From contig NC_014632.1 of the NCBI RefSeq assembly GCF_000165505.1, positions 930,001 through 994,000 of the forward strand: a stretch of 64,000 bases of DNA. The letters run 5' to 3'. The DNA comes from Ilyobacter polytropus DSM 2926. GTDB taxonomy: Bacteria; Fusobacteriota; Fusobacteriia; Fusobacteriales; Fusobacteriaceae. The position numbers and the translations under genes were made by a program. The first letter of the stretch is position 1, and the number at the start of each line of letters is the position of its first letter. The notes beneath the pieces are model-generated. The model was not told where the DNA came from. It saw only the letters and a program-made list of their open reading frames with translations, and searched no databases. Of this stretch, positions 53,131-62,561 are shown one piece after another.

Positions 53131-53152
53131 ACTTATTGCATATGAATAAAAA

Positions 53153-54364
53153 CTAGTTTTCTTCGTTATTAATGTAATCTTCAAAACCTTGATAAAATTC
53201 TTCTTCACTTTCTTCATGAGAAAGGGATTCAAGAATAGCTTCTTTAAAATTTTCTAACTTTAAGTTTTCAGGAAGTGGAGTTTCACTTAGAAACTTAAAG
53301 TCTTTATCTTTTAATATAGGAAGAAAAAGATAAGGCAACTGTCTGTCAAACTCTGAAAAATAAGAATGTGCTCCAAATGAATTTCCCTGTTTGGATGCCT
53401 TATTTATCTCTCTTGCATATTTAGTGTGATTTGAACAGTCATGGACCAACATATCCCATTTTTCCTTAGAAGCCATTTCCATAAATTTGCACGTTATTTT
53501 TCTAGACCACGTAGGAGATAGATATCCATTTTTATAGACATAAAATTTTTCTCCGATATAGTTGTTAATATTGTCAGGCCCAACATGAAATTCTGCACAG
53601 TTCATAAAATCAAGACCGATAGATAGAATTTCTTCTTTTTTTTCAATAAAACTCTCATAGAATTCAGGAGTCATAGGTGTTTCAATTCCCACAGCCTTAA
53701 AATATTTTTTTGCTGTTTTCATGGCTTTTATTACCTTGTCAGAGCAGTTGGAAGCTCCTAGATTAAATCTCAATTCATCTAGCCCGCTTTCTGCAAGTTT
53801 TTTTAGATTTTCATCTGTACAAAGGACTCCGTTGGTGTACATATGCTGATGAATTCCGGCTTTACTAAATTTTTTCACAACCGAATAATATTCTTCTATC
53901 TCCATGAAAGGCTCTAAATACACATAGGCTATACCACTTGGATTCTTCTGAATGGAGAGAAGGAGATCAATATCTTCTTCTTCATAAAGGTTGTCCCCTA
54001 TATCCCACATACCCTCTGGAATCTGTTCTACATCTTCCATAGAATCGTGATAATAGCAAAATTTACACGTAAGGTTACAGGTGTGTGTCTTTCTAATACC
54101 TCCTAGTCCGTCGCCGAAAAGACACGACATACATCCTTTTGGAAAGTTTTTTTCCTCTCCTACGTAATATGTTCTTCCTTGTAAATTTTTAAGTCCGGGA
54201 ATATTATCCTGAAGTTTTTTTATTTCATTCATATAGCTTTTTTCGATCTGTCTCAATGTGGATTTTATTATATTGTTATATTCTTCAAATACCTGTTGAC
54301 TGTCACTTGGTATTTCAGATAAAAATTCAAACCACTCTAAAGCTTCTTTTTTACTAATCTTCAT
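53153..54364 (-). CDS. Uncharacterised radical SAM protein
   Basis: 403 residues from the ATG at 54364, five bases after ggagg; an ATG four codons upstream lies in that SD. The radical SAM cluster motif is CNLTCKFC (Cys96, Cys100, Cys103), and an extra CMSC at 78-81 precedes it. Later Cys residues (NCAEFHVG, KITCKFM, HDCSNH) could bind a further cluster. The Gly-rich segment LGGIRKTHT is just before the motif, and a helical N-terminal extension of about 75 residues comes first. The gene stands alone, with no peptide precursor or partner nearby, so its substrate is unknown. Confidence 0.8.
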   Translation of the reverse strand: MKISKKEALEWFEFLSEIPSDSQQVFEEYNNIIKSTLRQIEKSYMNEIKKLQDNIPGLKNLQGRTYYVGEEKNFPKGCMSCLFGDGLGGIRKTHTCNLTCKFCYYHDSMEDVEQIPEGMWDIGDNLYEEEDIDLLLSIQKNPSGIAYVYLEPFMEIEEYYSVVKKFSKAGIHQHMYTNGVLCTDENLKKLAESGLDELRFNLGASNCSDKVIKAMKTAKKYFKAVGIETPMTPEFYESFIEKKEEILSIGLDFMNCAEFHVGPDNINNYIGEKFYVYKNGYLSPTWSRKITCKFMEMASKEKWDMLVHDCSNHTKYAREINKASKQGNSFGAHSYFSEFDRQLPYLFLPILKDKDFKFLSETPLPENLKLENFKEAILESLSHEESEEEFYQGFEDYINNEEN

Positions 54365-54606
54365 TTTTTCCTCCATAATTCAAATACAGGGTTATCTAGT
54401 TATTTTATCATTTAACTTTTACTATTACAATGAAAAACTTTCTTATCTATTTTATTACATATGATTTAGTATTAATAAAAATGGTATTTACAGAAAAATA
54501 AAATAAAATAAATATTTTTAGAAATTTGAAGGATTGAGTTGAAAAAATTAGTATATATATAGTGATTCGAATAGGTATGATTTTTTTAACATAAGGAGGA
54601 GAGAAA

Positions 54607-55635
54607 ATGAGAAAGAAAATATTAATAGGAGCATTTATAGCTGTTGCGGCTATGGCAAGTGCAGCTGAGTTAGAATTAAAATTGGGTGCTGATTTATACA
54701 GAGACTTGACAGAGGATGCCGCAGGACATAACCCTGTTAAAATATACCCTGGAGGATCAGCAGGATTGGAATTATTGGTTAATGAAGATTCACCTTTTAG
54801 ATTTGGTATAGGTGCTGAAGCTAAGAGTTCTGTAGAAGGAAGTGGCGGATATGATGGACACTATGCCTTCCCTGTATACGGTGTAGGAAAGTATGATGTT
54901 GCCGATACATGGTATCTACTAGGTAGAGCTGGTTATGCCTTTGCCAAAGAAGGGGATGCCGACGATGTGATTGATGCTAATGGTGGTCTATATGGAGCTG
55001 TAGGTGTAGGTAAGGAGTTTATGGATGAAAGGTTCAACCTTGAGTTCATGTATGAACTTATGGATTATGACTATGATACAAATACATCTGCTTCTAACGA
55101 GGACGGATTATACCATGTGGCTTCCCTTAAATTCGGTATTAAATTCGGAGGACCTTCACCTGCTGTAGCTGCTCCTGCACCTATGGTGGTAGAGAAGCCA
55201 GAGCCAGTTATGGTTGTAGAGCCCGAACCTGAGCCGATGCCAGTAGTTGAAAAACCAGCTCCGGCTCCTGAACCTGTTATAATGGTTCCTGAAGAGGGAT
55301 TAAAATTAAGAGAGCTATTCTCAGTAAATAGCTATGAAGTAACAGGAGCAGGACTTGCAGAAATAGATGAAATTTCTCAAGTTTTAGAAGGACACAAAGG
55401 AACTCTAACTATAGAGGGAAATACAGACTCAACAGGAGCTGCAAAGTATAACATGATGCTATCAGAAAAAAGAGCAGAAGCTGTAGCAAATGTGTTTAAG
55501 GCAAGACTTGAAGGCGAAGAGATAGAAATAGTTTCAAAAGGATTTGGAGAGGAAAACCCATTGGTTCCTAACACAACTCCAGAAGCAAAAGCCCAAAACA
55601 GAAGAGTAGAGGTATTCTGGGCTCCAGCAGAATAA
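54607..55635 (+). CDS. OmpA-family outer-membrane protein
   Basis: 342 residues. The signal RKKILIGAFIAVAAMASA is cleaved before AELELK. A beta-barrel of about 175 residues follows, then a Pro/Glu/Val-rich linker (APAPMVVEKPEPVMVVEPEP) and an OmpA-type peptidoglycan-binding domain with GNTDSTGAAKYNMMLSEKRA. It anchors the outer membrane to the cell wall. It has a strong SD (aaggagga) and its own terminator, and it uses codons suggesting high expression. Confidence 0.93.
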   Translation: MRKKILIGAFIAVAAMASAAELELKLGADLYRDLTEDAAGHNPVKIYPGGSAGLELLVNEDSPFRFGIGAEAKSSVEGSGGYDGHYAFPVYGVGKYDVADTWYLLGRAGYAFAKEGDADDVIDANGGLYGAVGVGKEFMDERFNLEFMYELMDYDYDTNTSASNEDGLYHVASLKFGIKFGGPSPAVAAPAPMVVEKPEPVMVVEPEPEPMPVVEKPAPAPEPVIMVPEEGLKLRELFSVNSYEVTGAGLAEIDEISQVLEGHKGTLTIEGNTDSTGAAKYNMMLSEKRAEAVANVFKARLEGEEIEIVSKGFGEENPLVPNTTPEAKAQNRRVEVFWAPAE

Positions 55636-55678
55636 CAAATAAAAAAAACGGCTGCGAAAGCAGCCTTTTTTATTTGTT
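55632..55678. terminator. Bidirectional terminator after ompA
   Basis: ggctgc-gaaa-gcagcc flanked by A and T runs; it also faces the converging gene. Confidence 0.9.
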
Positions 55679-55696
55679 ATTCATTATATTATTTCT

Positions 55697-56128
55697 TTAG
55701 TTTCTATTTTTATATCTTTCATTTCTTTCATATTTTTTAGCCTGTACATGAGGAACCCTGTTTCGAGATTTATGATAGTTATTGATAACTACAACTTTTT
55801 GAGGTTCTCTAGATCTGTTTTTATATTTCTTACTATATCTAGGTTTTTCATATCTGTGGACAACTTTTTTTACATACCTAGGTCTTTTGTATATGTGTAC
55901 CTCTTTTTCGATGTATCTAGGCTGTTTATATATATGCACTTCTTTTTCAATATACCTAGACCTCCTAGGTTCACGATATCTGTGGTGATATCCGTCATTG
56001 ACGCTGAGTGAAACAGAAACATCTGCCTTTCCCCTATGCCCGTCTCCAAAGTTTAAAGACAAACTTCCACTATCTGCAAAGGTTAGAGTGGAAATAAATA
56101 CGAATCCTATCATCAGTAATTTTTTCAT
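55697..56128 (-). CDS. Secreted basic protein with 13-residue repeats
   Basis: 143 residues. A signal peptide (KKLLMIGFVFISTLTFA) is followed by a short strand region and then three tandem 13-residue repeats (residues 57-95) of the type PRYIEKEVHIYKR, and a fourth partial copy. The repeats are rich in Arg, Tyr, Lys, Glu and His, and the C-terminal tail is strongly basic. The protein is probably periplasmic or surface-exposed and may bind anionic polymers such as polysaccharide or nucleic acid. It converges on ompA. I do not recognise the family. Confidence 0.65.
   Translation of the reverse strand: MKKLLMIGFVFISTLTFADSGSLSLNFGDGHRGKADVSVSLSVNDGYHHRYREPRRSRYIEKEVHIYKQPRYIEKEVHIYKRPRYVKKVVHRYEKPRYSKKYKNRSREPQKVVVINNYHKSRNRVPHVQAKKYERNERYKNRN
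55844..55960 (-). repeat. Three tandem 39-bp repeats inside the secreted basic protein gene
   Basis: Each unit encodes a 13-residue copy of [SP]RY(I/V)(E/K)K(E/V)VH(I/R)Y(K/E)x. The first two copies are almost identical, which suggests recent unit duplication. Confidence 0.85.
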
Positions 56129-56323
56129 TTTTATTCCTCCTTATTATCTTATAATTTTCTATAACTAAGTCTACTCATTGACTGTGACGGCAATGTGACA
56201 ATAAAAAGAAAGATAAAACAGCTTAAAGGAAGGATAGATTAAAGTAAAGGAATATGAAATAAAAATTGGTATTTACTTTGAAAGAGCTAGTTTTGTAGCT
56301 GATTATGAAATGTGGTGATATAT

Positions 56324-57697
56324 ATGGAAAGACTTGAAAAATATAAAAAAGTACTAAAACTAGCTCTGCCTGCAGTGGGTGAGATGCTTTTATACATGCT
56401 TATATGGACGGTGGATACTCTGATGGTAGGGAAATATGGGGGGAGAGTAGCAGTCAGTGCAGTAGGACTCTCAGGACAGATATTGTATACAGTTTCTGCT
56501 ATATTTTCTGCGATGGGTATAGGGGTTGCTCTCACATCACTTGTTTCTAGGAAGATCGGAGAAGAAAATGGTGAAGAGGCCAACATCTATGGTAGTATAG
56601 GATTTTTTATGGGAGTAGCCATATCATTAGTTTTAGGTGTTTTGTTTTTTACCCTTCCACAGGAATTTTTGAAGTTTGCAAATGCCAGAGGAGAGGTTTT
56701 ACTGTTAGGTAGTATTTATTTAAAAATAAGTTCTTTTGCTCTTTTGATGACAATCTGGAGAGGACTCTTAAACGGAATTATAAGAGGGGCACAAAATACA
56801 AAGATCCCTCTATACACAACCGCAGTAATGACAGTAGTTAATTTAGGACTGGATTACCTCCTTATATTTGGTAAAATGGGGTTCCCTGAAATGGGAGTAA
56901 AAGGAGCAGCTATAGCAACTGTAGCTGCTAATTTAGTTGGGTTTTTATACACCATGTTTTATCTTCAGAAATATTCTTGCATTAGCCTGGGTCTATGTAT
57001 GGGAATAAAGAGCAGCCATCTCTTATATTTAAAAGACAAGTGGTGGGAAATAATGAAAATTGCTTTGCCTGCATCATTTCAAGAGGGAGCCATTAGTATC
57101 TCAAGACTTGCTGCCGTATTTATAATAATGATCTTAGGAGAAACAGCATTTTCGGCCAATCAAATCGCTCTTACAGTAGAATCTATTTCTTTTATGCCTG
57201 GTTGGGGGTTTGCCGTGGCAGCAACTTCACTTGCAGGTCTAAAAATAGGTGAAAAAAATTATGAAGAAGCAGAAGATATGATAGGAATCTGCCTTCAAAT
57301 GGGAATTGTAGTAATGGGAGTTATCGCCTTTTCATTTGTACTTTTTCCAGAATTTCTCATATCTCTTTTTATAAAAATTGAGGAAAAAGAAGTTATATCA
57401 TTAGGTGCCACTTGCCTTATGATAGCGTCTTTAGAGCAAATTCCACTTGCCTATTCTATGATTGTCAGTGGAGCACTGCGTGGTATGGGAGATACCAAGA
57501 CACCTTTTTATATATCAGTATTTTCACACTGGTTTATAAGACTACCTCTGATCTACTATTTGATTTATCTAAAAAGATACCCTGTATACTACGTGTGGAT
57601 TGTGCAAATATTTCACTGGATTATAGACGGAGGACTTTTGTATATATTTTATAAAAAGAAAATAAATGCCCTATTAAAGTACAAAGTTAAAAATTGA
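56324..57697 (+). CDS. MATE family efflux transporter
   Basis: 457 residues from the ATG at 56324, which has the SD ggtga; two GTGs upstream are in that SD. Twelve membrane segments in two halves are visible. Early family features are LALPAVGEMLLYMLIWTVD and MVGKYGGRVAVSAVGLSGQ, with a similar pattern (LPASFQEGAI; LGETAFSANQIAL) in the second half. MATE proteins export cationic drugs or metabolites in exchange for Na+ or H+. A Na+-based exchange would suit a Na+-pumping decarboxylase but is a guess. It stands alone. Confidence 0.9.
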   Translation: MERLEKYKKVLKLALPAVGEMLLYMLIWTVDTLMVGKYGGRVAVSAVGLSGQILYTVSAIFSAMGIGVALTSLVSRKIGEENGEEANIYGSIGFFMGVAISLVLGVLFFTLPQEFLKFANARGEVLLLGSIYLKISSFALLMTIWRGLLNGIIRGAQNTKIPLYTTAVMTVVNLGLDYLLIFGKMGFPEMGVKGAAIATVAANLVGFLYTMFYLQKYSCISLGLCMGIKSSHLLYLKDKWWEIMKIALPASFQEGAISISRLAAVFIIMILGETAFSANQIALTVESISFMPGWGFAVAATSLAGLKIGEKNYEEAEDMIGICLQMGIVVMGVIAFSFVLFPEFLISLFIKIEEKEVISLGATCLMIASLEQIPLAYSMIVSGALRGMGDTKTPFYISVFSHWFIRLPLIYYLIYLKRYPVYYVWIVQIFHWIIDGGLLYIFYKKKINALLKYKVKN

Positions 57698-58072
57698 AAT
57701 AGAAGCTGCAAAAGTGAGAAATCAAAAAATATAAAATTATTTTCAGATTTTACTCTAATTTTAAGTTTGTTATTTTATACTATCTGTACTCAAAAAAAAG
57801 TATATGAAGCAATATTGAAAATATGTTCATTATTGTGAAAAATACTTTTTTTTTATACAAAAAATTAATAGAAAAGTATAAATTAATTAAAAAAAAGGAT
57901 TTCAAAAATAGAAATTATGTTTAAAAAAATATTTTTTGTTCTTTTTAAGAACTGATTTGAATCAAAAAAATACTATATGATATTAAAATTTTAATTAGTA
58001 AATTTAATTTTATGATTTCTTAATTATAAAGATATTTATATGATTACATAATGTAATTTTATAAAAAAAATA

Positions 58073-58101
58073 TTGACCTTTGGATAAATATAATATATAT
58101 T
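58073..58101 (+). promoter_or_regulatory. Promoter of amtB
   Basis: TTGACC (58073-58078) and TATATT (58096-58101) are separated by 17 bases. The transcript would carry a leader of about 175 nt. Confidence 0.55.
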
Positions 58102-58140
58102 GTATGAATATAATTCGACAAAAGAATAATTTGTATCAAT

Positions 58141-58186
58141 AAAAGTGCGGTGCTGTTCTATAAATGATCTCTTCACTTTTTTATTT
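58141..58186 (+). promoter_or_regulatory. Leader hairpin with T run before amtB
   Basis: aaaagtg (58141-58147) pairs with cactttt (58174-58180), followed by more Ts. It sits between the promoter and the amtB start and may attenuate transcription. The 7-bp stem is modest. Confidence 0.35.
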
Positions 58187-58285
58187 TGAATAAAATACAG
58201 TAAAATTAATAAAAATTTAAAAAAATAACATAATAATCAAAAAAATCTTTAGTTTTAAAATTTTCAATAGGAGGGTTTGTTACAT

Positions 58286-59566
58286 ATGAAAAAAATGTCG
58301 TTTTTAGGAAAGCTAGGGGTTATTTCTTTGATATGTCCTACTTTATTATTTGCATCTTCAGATATTCAGACAAATCTTAACATAGTTTGGCTTGGAATAG
58401 CCGGTGCTATGGTAATGTTTATGCAGGTTGGTTTTATAGCGCTAGAATCAGGGTTTACCAGAGGTAAAAATGCAGTTAATGTTGCTTCAAAAGGTATACT
58501 GGATTTTGCAGTGGGAGCTATATTGTATTTTTCAATCGGTTATGCATTTATGTTTGGAGAAGGTGGATTTATAGGAACCACTAATTTTTTTCTGACAGAT
58601 TATATCAGCTCGGGAGATAGCTGGGGAATCATGGTTTGGTTCTTTCAGGTAATGTTTGCAGGAGCGGCGGCTACAATAGTATCAGGTGCAGTTGCAGAAA
58701 GAGTAAAACTTTCAGGTTATGTAGTAGCATGTGCTTTAATCGCAGGTTTCATTTACCCTATATTTGGGCACTGGGCATGGAGTGGCGAAGGATGGCTTGC
58801 TGCTATGAATTTTCATGATTTTGCAGGATCGACAGTAATACACTCACTAGGAGGTTGGCTTGCCTTAGCAGGGGCAATAGTTGTGGGACCTAGATTTGGA
58901 AAATTCGGAAAAGATGGAAAAGTTAATGCCATACCTGGTCACAACATTCCGTTAGCTACTTTAGGAACTTTTATACTATGGTTCGGCTGGTATGGTTTTA
59001 ACGGTGGTTCGACTCTTTTAGGTGACGGTTCTATAGCAATAGTTCTTTTGAATACAACACTTGGAGGAGCTGCAGGAGCACTTTCTGCAATGATCTATTC
59101 GGTATTCAAGCAGAACAAACTAGTTGATCTAGGTATGACTCTAAACGGAGCTTTGGCAGGATTGGTATCAGTAACGGCTGGGGCAGATGTATTACATCCT
59201 GGGTTTTCGATACTTATAGGACTTGTAGCAGGGATACTTGTATCAGTTTCGGTTCCTTTCTTTGATAAAATAGGTGTTGATGATCCTGTAGGTGCAGTTT
59301 CAGTGCATGGGGTAAATGGTGCATGGGGAACTATTGCCGTAGGGCTTTTCACAGCAGAGTATAGTTTAGGGACACAGCTTATAGGTTCAGTTACTGTATT
59401 TGTTTATGCTTTTGGAATTGGAATGATTATGTTTAAACTAATAGATAAAATGATGGGAATAAGAGTAACTGCAAACGAAGAGTTGATGGGGCTTGATCTT
59501 GCAGAGCACGGATATTCAGCATATCCAGAATTTCCTTCACATTCTGAGGTTTCCCTATTTAAATAA
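58286..59566 (+). CDS. amtB: Ammonium transporter
   Basis: 426 residues from the ATG at 58286, behind aggaggg; a TTG three codons upstream is too close to it. A signal peptide (SFLGKLGVISLICPTLLFAS) is followed by 11 membrane segments. The twin pore His residues appear in FHDFAGSTVIHSLGG and VHGVNGAWGT, and the entry signature is GFNGGSTLLGDG. The transporter moves ammonium into the cytoplasm. The P-II gene follows 53 bases later, the usual pairing. Confidence 0.94.
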   Translation: MKKMSFLGKLGVISLICPTLLFASSDIQTNLNIVWLGIAGAMVMFMQVGFIALESGFTRGKNAVNVASKGILDFAVGAILYFSIGYAFMFGEGGFIGTTNFFLTDYISSGDSWGIMVWFFQVMFAGAAATIVSGAVAERVKLSGYVVACALIAGFIYPIFGHWAWSGEGWLAAMNFHDFAGSTVIHSLGGWLALAGAIVVGPRFGKFGKDGKVNAIPGHNIPLATLGTFILWFGWYGFNGGSTLLGDGSIAIVLLNTTLGGAAGALSAMIYSVFKQNKLVDLGMTLNGALAGLVSVTAGADVLHPGFSILIGLVAGILVSVSVPFFDKIGVDDPVGAVSVHGVNGAWGTIAVGLFTAEYSLGTQLIGSVTVFVYAFGIGMIMFKLIDKMMGIRVTANEELMGLDLAEHGYSAYPEFPSHSEVSLFK

Positions 59567-59619
59567 TAAGTATTTTAGGGTAGAATTTAAATGAGGATAA
59601 TATTCTAGGAGGTGTTTTT

Positions 59620-59958
59620 ATGAAAATGTTGTCAGCAATAATTAGACCTGAGGGTCTGAATCTTTTAAAAGAGGCCCTGCATGAAGAGGGAATAAACGGT
59701 ATGACAATAAGTGAAGTAAGAGGATTCGGTAGACAACTTGGTAAAAAGGAGATTTTCAGAGGTGTTGAATACCTTGTGGAATTCATCCCAAAACTAAGAA
59801 TAGAAATATTACTTAAAGATGATGATGTGGAAAAAACAGTAGATATTCTACTAAAAAATCTAAAAACAGGAGAAATAGGAGATGGAAAAATATTTATATA
59901 TCCTGTAGAAGATGTTATAAGAATAAGTTCTTCTGAAAGAGGAGAAAAAGCAATATAA
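59620..59958 (+). CDS. glnB: Nitrogen regulatory protein P-II
   Basis: 112 residues, standard length. The T-loop holds Tyr51 (RGVEYLVEF), the uridylylation site; GRQLGKKEI precedes it. The B-loop is KTGEIGDGKIFI, which binds ATP and 2-oxoglutarate. It controls the ammonium channel and nitrogen enzymes according to nitrogen and energy state. It lies directly after amtB, so it could be named glnK. A large palindromic terminator follows. Confidence 0.94.
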   Translation: MKMLSAIIRPEGLNLLKEALHEEGINGMTISEVRGFGRQLGKKEIFRGVEYLVEFIPKLRIEILLKDDDVEKTVDILLKNLKTGEIGDGKIFIYPVEDVIRISSSERGEKAI

Positions 59959-60003
59959 ATAAAAAAAATTGGCAGTTTAATTAAACTGCCAATTTTTTTT
60001 ATT
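59958..60003. terminator. 46-base palindromic terminator
   Basis: aaattggcagttt and aaactgccaattt meet at the centre with no loop and long A/T runs. It overlaps the glnB stop and the converging pmbA stop. Confidence 0.92.
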
Positions 60004-61345
60004 AGTCTGCAGAAATATTTAAGTTACTTATAAGAACAGAGGGAGCACCTACAGGAGAAAGTCCAAAATTCAGGTCATCTCCTAATAAGTTTATTTCTTT
60101 TAAAAGTTCGAAAAAGTTCCCTGAGACGGTTATCTGTTTTAAAGAACTTGATATTTCCCCCTCAGAAATAACAAAGCCTTCAGATGCCAGGGAAAAGTCC
60201 CCTGAGATAGAATTGAGACCTGAGTGAAGTCCGCTTAGAGAGGTAATTAACACACCATTATCTATTGACTCTAAAAGTTCATTAAAGGTAGTTTCTCCCT
60301 CTTTCATATAAAAGTTACTAGGAGATATTCCCAGTGTTCCCTTGTAACCACCTTTTGAAGCATTTCCAGTAGATTTTACCCCATCTTTTTTTGCAGTTTT
60401 GAGATTGTAGAGATAACTAGTAAGAATACCATTTTTTACTATCTCTTTATATTTAGTGGGAACCCCCTCAGCATCAAAAGAAGAAGAAGCCATACCATTT
60501 TTCATATGTGGATTGTCAATAAGAGTTACTTTGCTACTGGCTATGCTGGCTCCTAACTTTTCTTTGAGTTTGGAGACACCTTTTTGCACATTATCAGATG
60601 AAAAAATTCCTGTGAAGGCCCCTAACATACTTGCAAAGGCCTTATTTTTTATAATAACTTTATATTGTTTTGATTCTATAGATACAGGATTTAATTTAGA
60701 GACTGCATCTTCTACTGCATCTTTTGCAACAGTATCAGCATCAAATAATGAAAAGTCATTTGAAACCTTAAAACCAGACCCGGATTTTGTAATCCCATTA
60801 TCTTCTGCAACAACTGATACATAAACATAGGCTGAATTTCCTTTTTCTGATAAATTAAGTCCTTTGGAATTCTTAATTATTCTAGTGGAAGAACCATTTC
60901 CAAACACACAATAGTTTACTCTCTTTATTTTGCTATCGAGTTCCTTTGTGATTTTTTCAGTATTCATAAGTAAAGAGATCTTATCCCCTATACTGACTGT
61001 CTCTAAGTCTGGGTTATAAAGCTCTAATTCTTTATATTCTTCCTCGCCTTTATAAATCTCCTCAATATCCTAATTTTCGATAATTGCAGCATTTTCAAGG
61101 GCTTCATTTATAAGAAAATCGATCTCTTTTTCAGAAATTGATTCTGTATAAGAATATCCCATTTTTCCCTTTTCAATCAATCTAAAAGATATCCCCTGGG
61201 AGTTAGAATCCGAATATGAGTCCACTTCCTGGTTAAACACCTTTATAGAAGAACTTTTTGAAGATGTATAATATATCTCAAAATTTTCGATACAACGTTC
61301 TTCTGCTTTTTTAAAAAGAATATCAATAAAATTATTTATTTCCAT
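60002..61345 (-). pseudogene. pmbA: pmbA (tldE) interrupted by one in-frame TAG
   Basis: From the ATG at 61345 (SD ggagg) the frame runs 91 codons, meets TAG at 61070-61072, and continues in the same frame without further stops to 60002, 448 codons in total with the final stop, the length of PmbA. The family pattern spans the lesion: the N-terminus with EIYYTSSKSSSIKVFNQE, then NGSSTRIIKNSKG, VTLIDNPHMKNGM and SGDFSLASEG. PmbA/TldE works with TldD as a peptidase. An ATG at 60967 follows without an SD. No tldD is in the window. TAG is the stop of several intact genes here (for example the PP2C gene and the CsgG-like gene). Confidence 0.85.
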
Positions 61346-61516
61346 TATTTTTTCCTCCAAATCACATATTTGTTATATGAACCATTGATATTTCCATATA
61401 GTTTAATATACTTTACATATTTTATAATATTAATTCGTTATAAATGCAAATAAAAAATGGATTTGTCAGAATTTAAATAATAATTTATAAACTTTTATGA
61501 TTAAAAGTAAAAGAGA

Positions 61517-61543
61517 CAGATAAGCCTGTTTATAGCTTATCTG
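61517..61543 (-). terminator. Terminator after the Spy/CpxP-like gene
   Basis: cagataagc and gcttatctg with a 9-base loop, followed by a T-rich stretch on the minus strand. Confidence 0.65.
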
Positions 61544-61580
61544 CCTTGGTGTGTTTTTGATTAATATTCAAAATACTCCT

Positions 61581-62006
61581 TTATCTTTTAGTGTTTTCAT
61601 GATTTATTTTCATGATTTCGGTTCTGACCTTGGCTTCTAATAAAGCTATCTCATTATTTAGATTTTCTACTTTCTTCCAATCGGGACCTTCTTTTAATAA
61701 TTCTCTTTCTAACTGGATCTGCTTTTTATTTATCTCTAGACCATAGTTACTGTATACCTTAAAGCTCTCTTCCTTGATTTTTAAGTATTCTTTCCCCTCT
61801 TCAGGTGTAAGTTGCTGAAATCTATGCATTGGCATATATTCATCTCTGTAAGGGCTCTCATAGCTATAACCCATCATATGGCTTCCCTGCACCATTCTAT
61901 ATCCATCTCCCCTGTTGACAACTCTTTTCATACCAAAATTCATGAATACAATAAAAAGTATGAATATCAAGAATAAAGCACCTAAAAATGATAAAAGTTT
62001 TCTCAT
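61581..62006 (-). CDS. Membrane-anchored periplasmic protein (CpxP/Spy/ZraP-like)
   Basis: 141 residues. One N-terminal membrane segment (SFLGALFLIFILFIVFM) is followed by a Tyr/Met/His-rich linker and a helical C-terminus (QIQLERELLKEGPDWKKVE; LNNEIALLEAKVRTEIMKI). This resembles LTXXQ-type periplasmic stress or heavy-metal sensors. The helix LTPEEGKEYLKIKEES is consistent with that group. No sensor kinase is nearby. The call rests on overall layout. Confidence 0.55.
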   Translation of the reverse strand: MRKLLSFLGALFLIFILFIVFMNFGMKRVVNRGDGYRMVQGSHMMGYSYESPYRDEYMPMHRFQQLTPEEGKEYLKIKEESFKVYSNYGLEINKKQIQLERELLKEGPDWKKVENLNNEIALLEAKVRTEIMKINHENTKR

Positions 62007-62141
62007 GAGTCTCCTCCTTTTATAAAGAACATCTATTTATATTATTCTTTAGCTGTTGTAATAATCCTATTTAATTATTTTAAAAAAAGGATAGAAAATA
62101 CATAGGAGTATACTTTTCTGTACACTATAGGGGGTGTTATT

Positions 62142-62549
62142 ATGAAAAATATGATTTCTTTATTAATTCCAAAATTTATTTCTATTTCCACATCCTCTAA
62201 AGTAAAGGACATTTATGATATAGATAAATTAAAATCAAAATTTGGTAAATTAAATGTTTTTGTAAATGAACTCCAAATTGAAATATGGTCGGATAATACT
62301 TGGGCGATACTTCAAGACGGTGTTGAAAAACCGTTCGAAGGTAGATTTTTGGATTTAATAGATGAATCTTTGAGAAAAGAAGGAATATCAAAACTTGGAA
62401 TTAAAAAAAGAGGTCATGTGTACTACGATCCTGCCAGGGAGAAATATACAGTTATAAATTGTTCCAGCCGTTTAGTTTTCATAGGTACAGGAAAAAATAT
62501 AGATGATATATCCAAGTTATTTAGAATAGTAAGCAAATCCAGAAACTGA
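62142..62549 (+). CDS. Protein of unknown function
   Basis: 135 residues with no signal peptide or membrane segment. It has a beta-rich middle (ELQIEIWSDNTWAILQDG) and a basic segment (KLGIKKRGHVYYDPAREK). An SD-like gggggtg precedes the ATG. It is bounded by a large hairpin. I do not recognise the family. Confidence 0.6.
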   Translation: MKNMISLLIPKFISISTSSKVKDIYDIDKLKSKFGKLNVFVNELQIEIWSDNTWAILQDGVEKPFEGRFLDLIDESLRKEGISKLGIKKRGHVYYDPAREKYTVINCSSRLVFIGTGKNIDDISKLFRIVSKSRN

Positions 62550-62561
62550 TAAAATATTTAT

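Larger units (their letters stand above)
57698..58285. other. Long AT-rich region upstream of amtB
   Basis: 588 bases, mostly A and T, with no gene. It holds the promoter TTGACC/TATATT (58073-58101, 17 bases apart) and a downstream hairpin aaaagtg...cactttt (58141-58180) ending in Ts, which may be a leader attenuator or a short RNA. Apart from this I see nothing. Confidence 0.5.

Noticed and set aside
55844-55960. CRISPR array or minisatellite
   Set aside because: The 39-bp units are contiguous, in frame and within a secreted protein; there are no spacers.
61070-61072. TAG read as a sense codon (pyrrolysine or code reassignment)
   Set aside because: Intact genes such as the PP2C gene and the CsgG-like gene end in TAG, and PmbA is not known to need pyrrolysine; a nonsense change is simpler.
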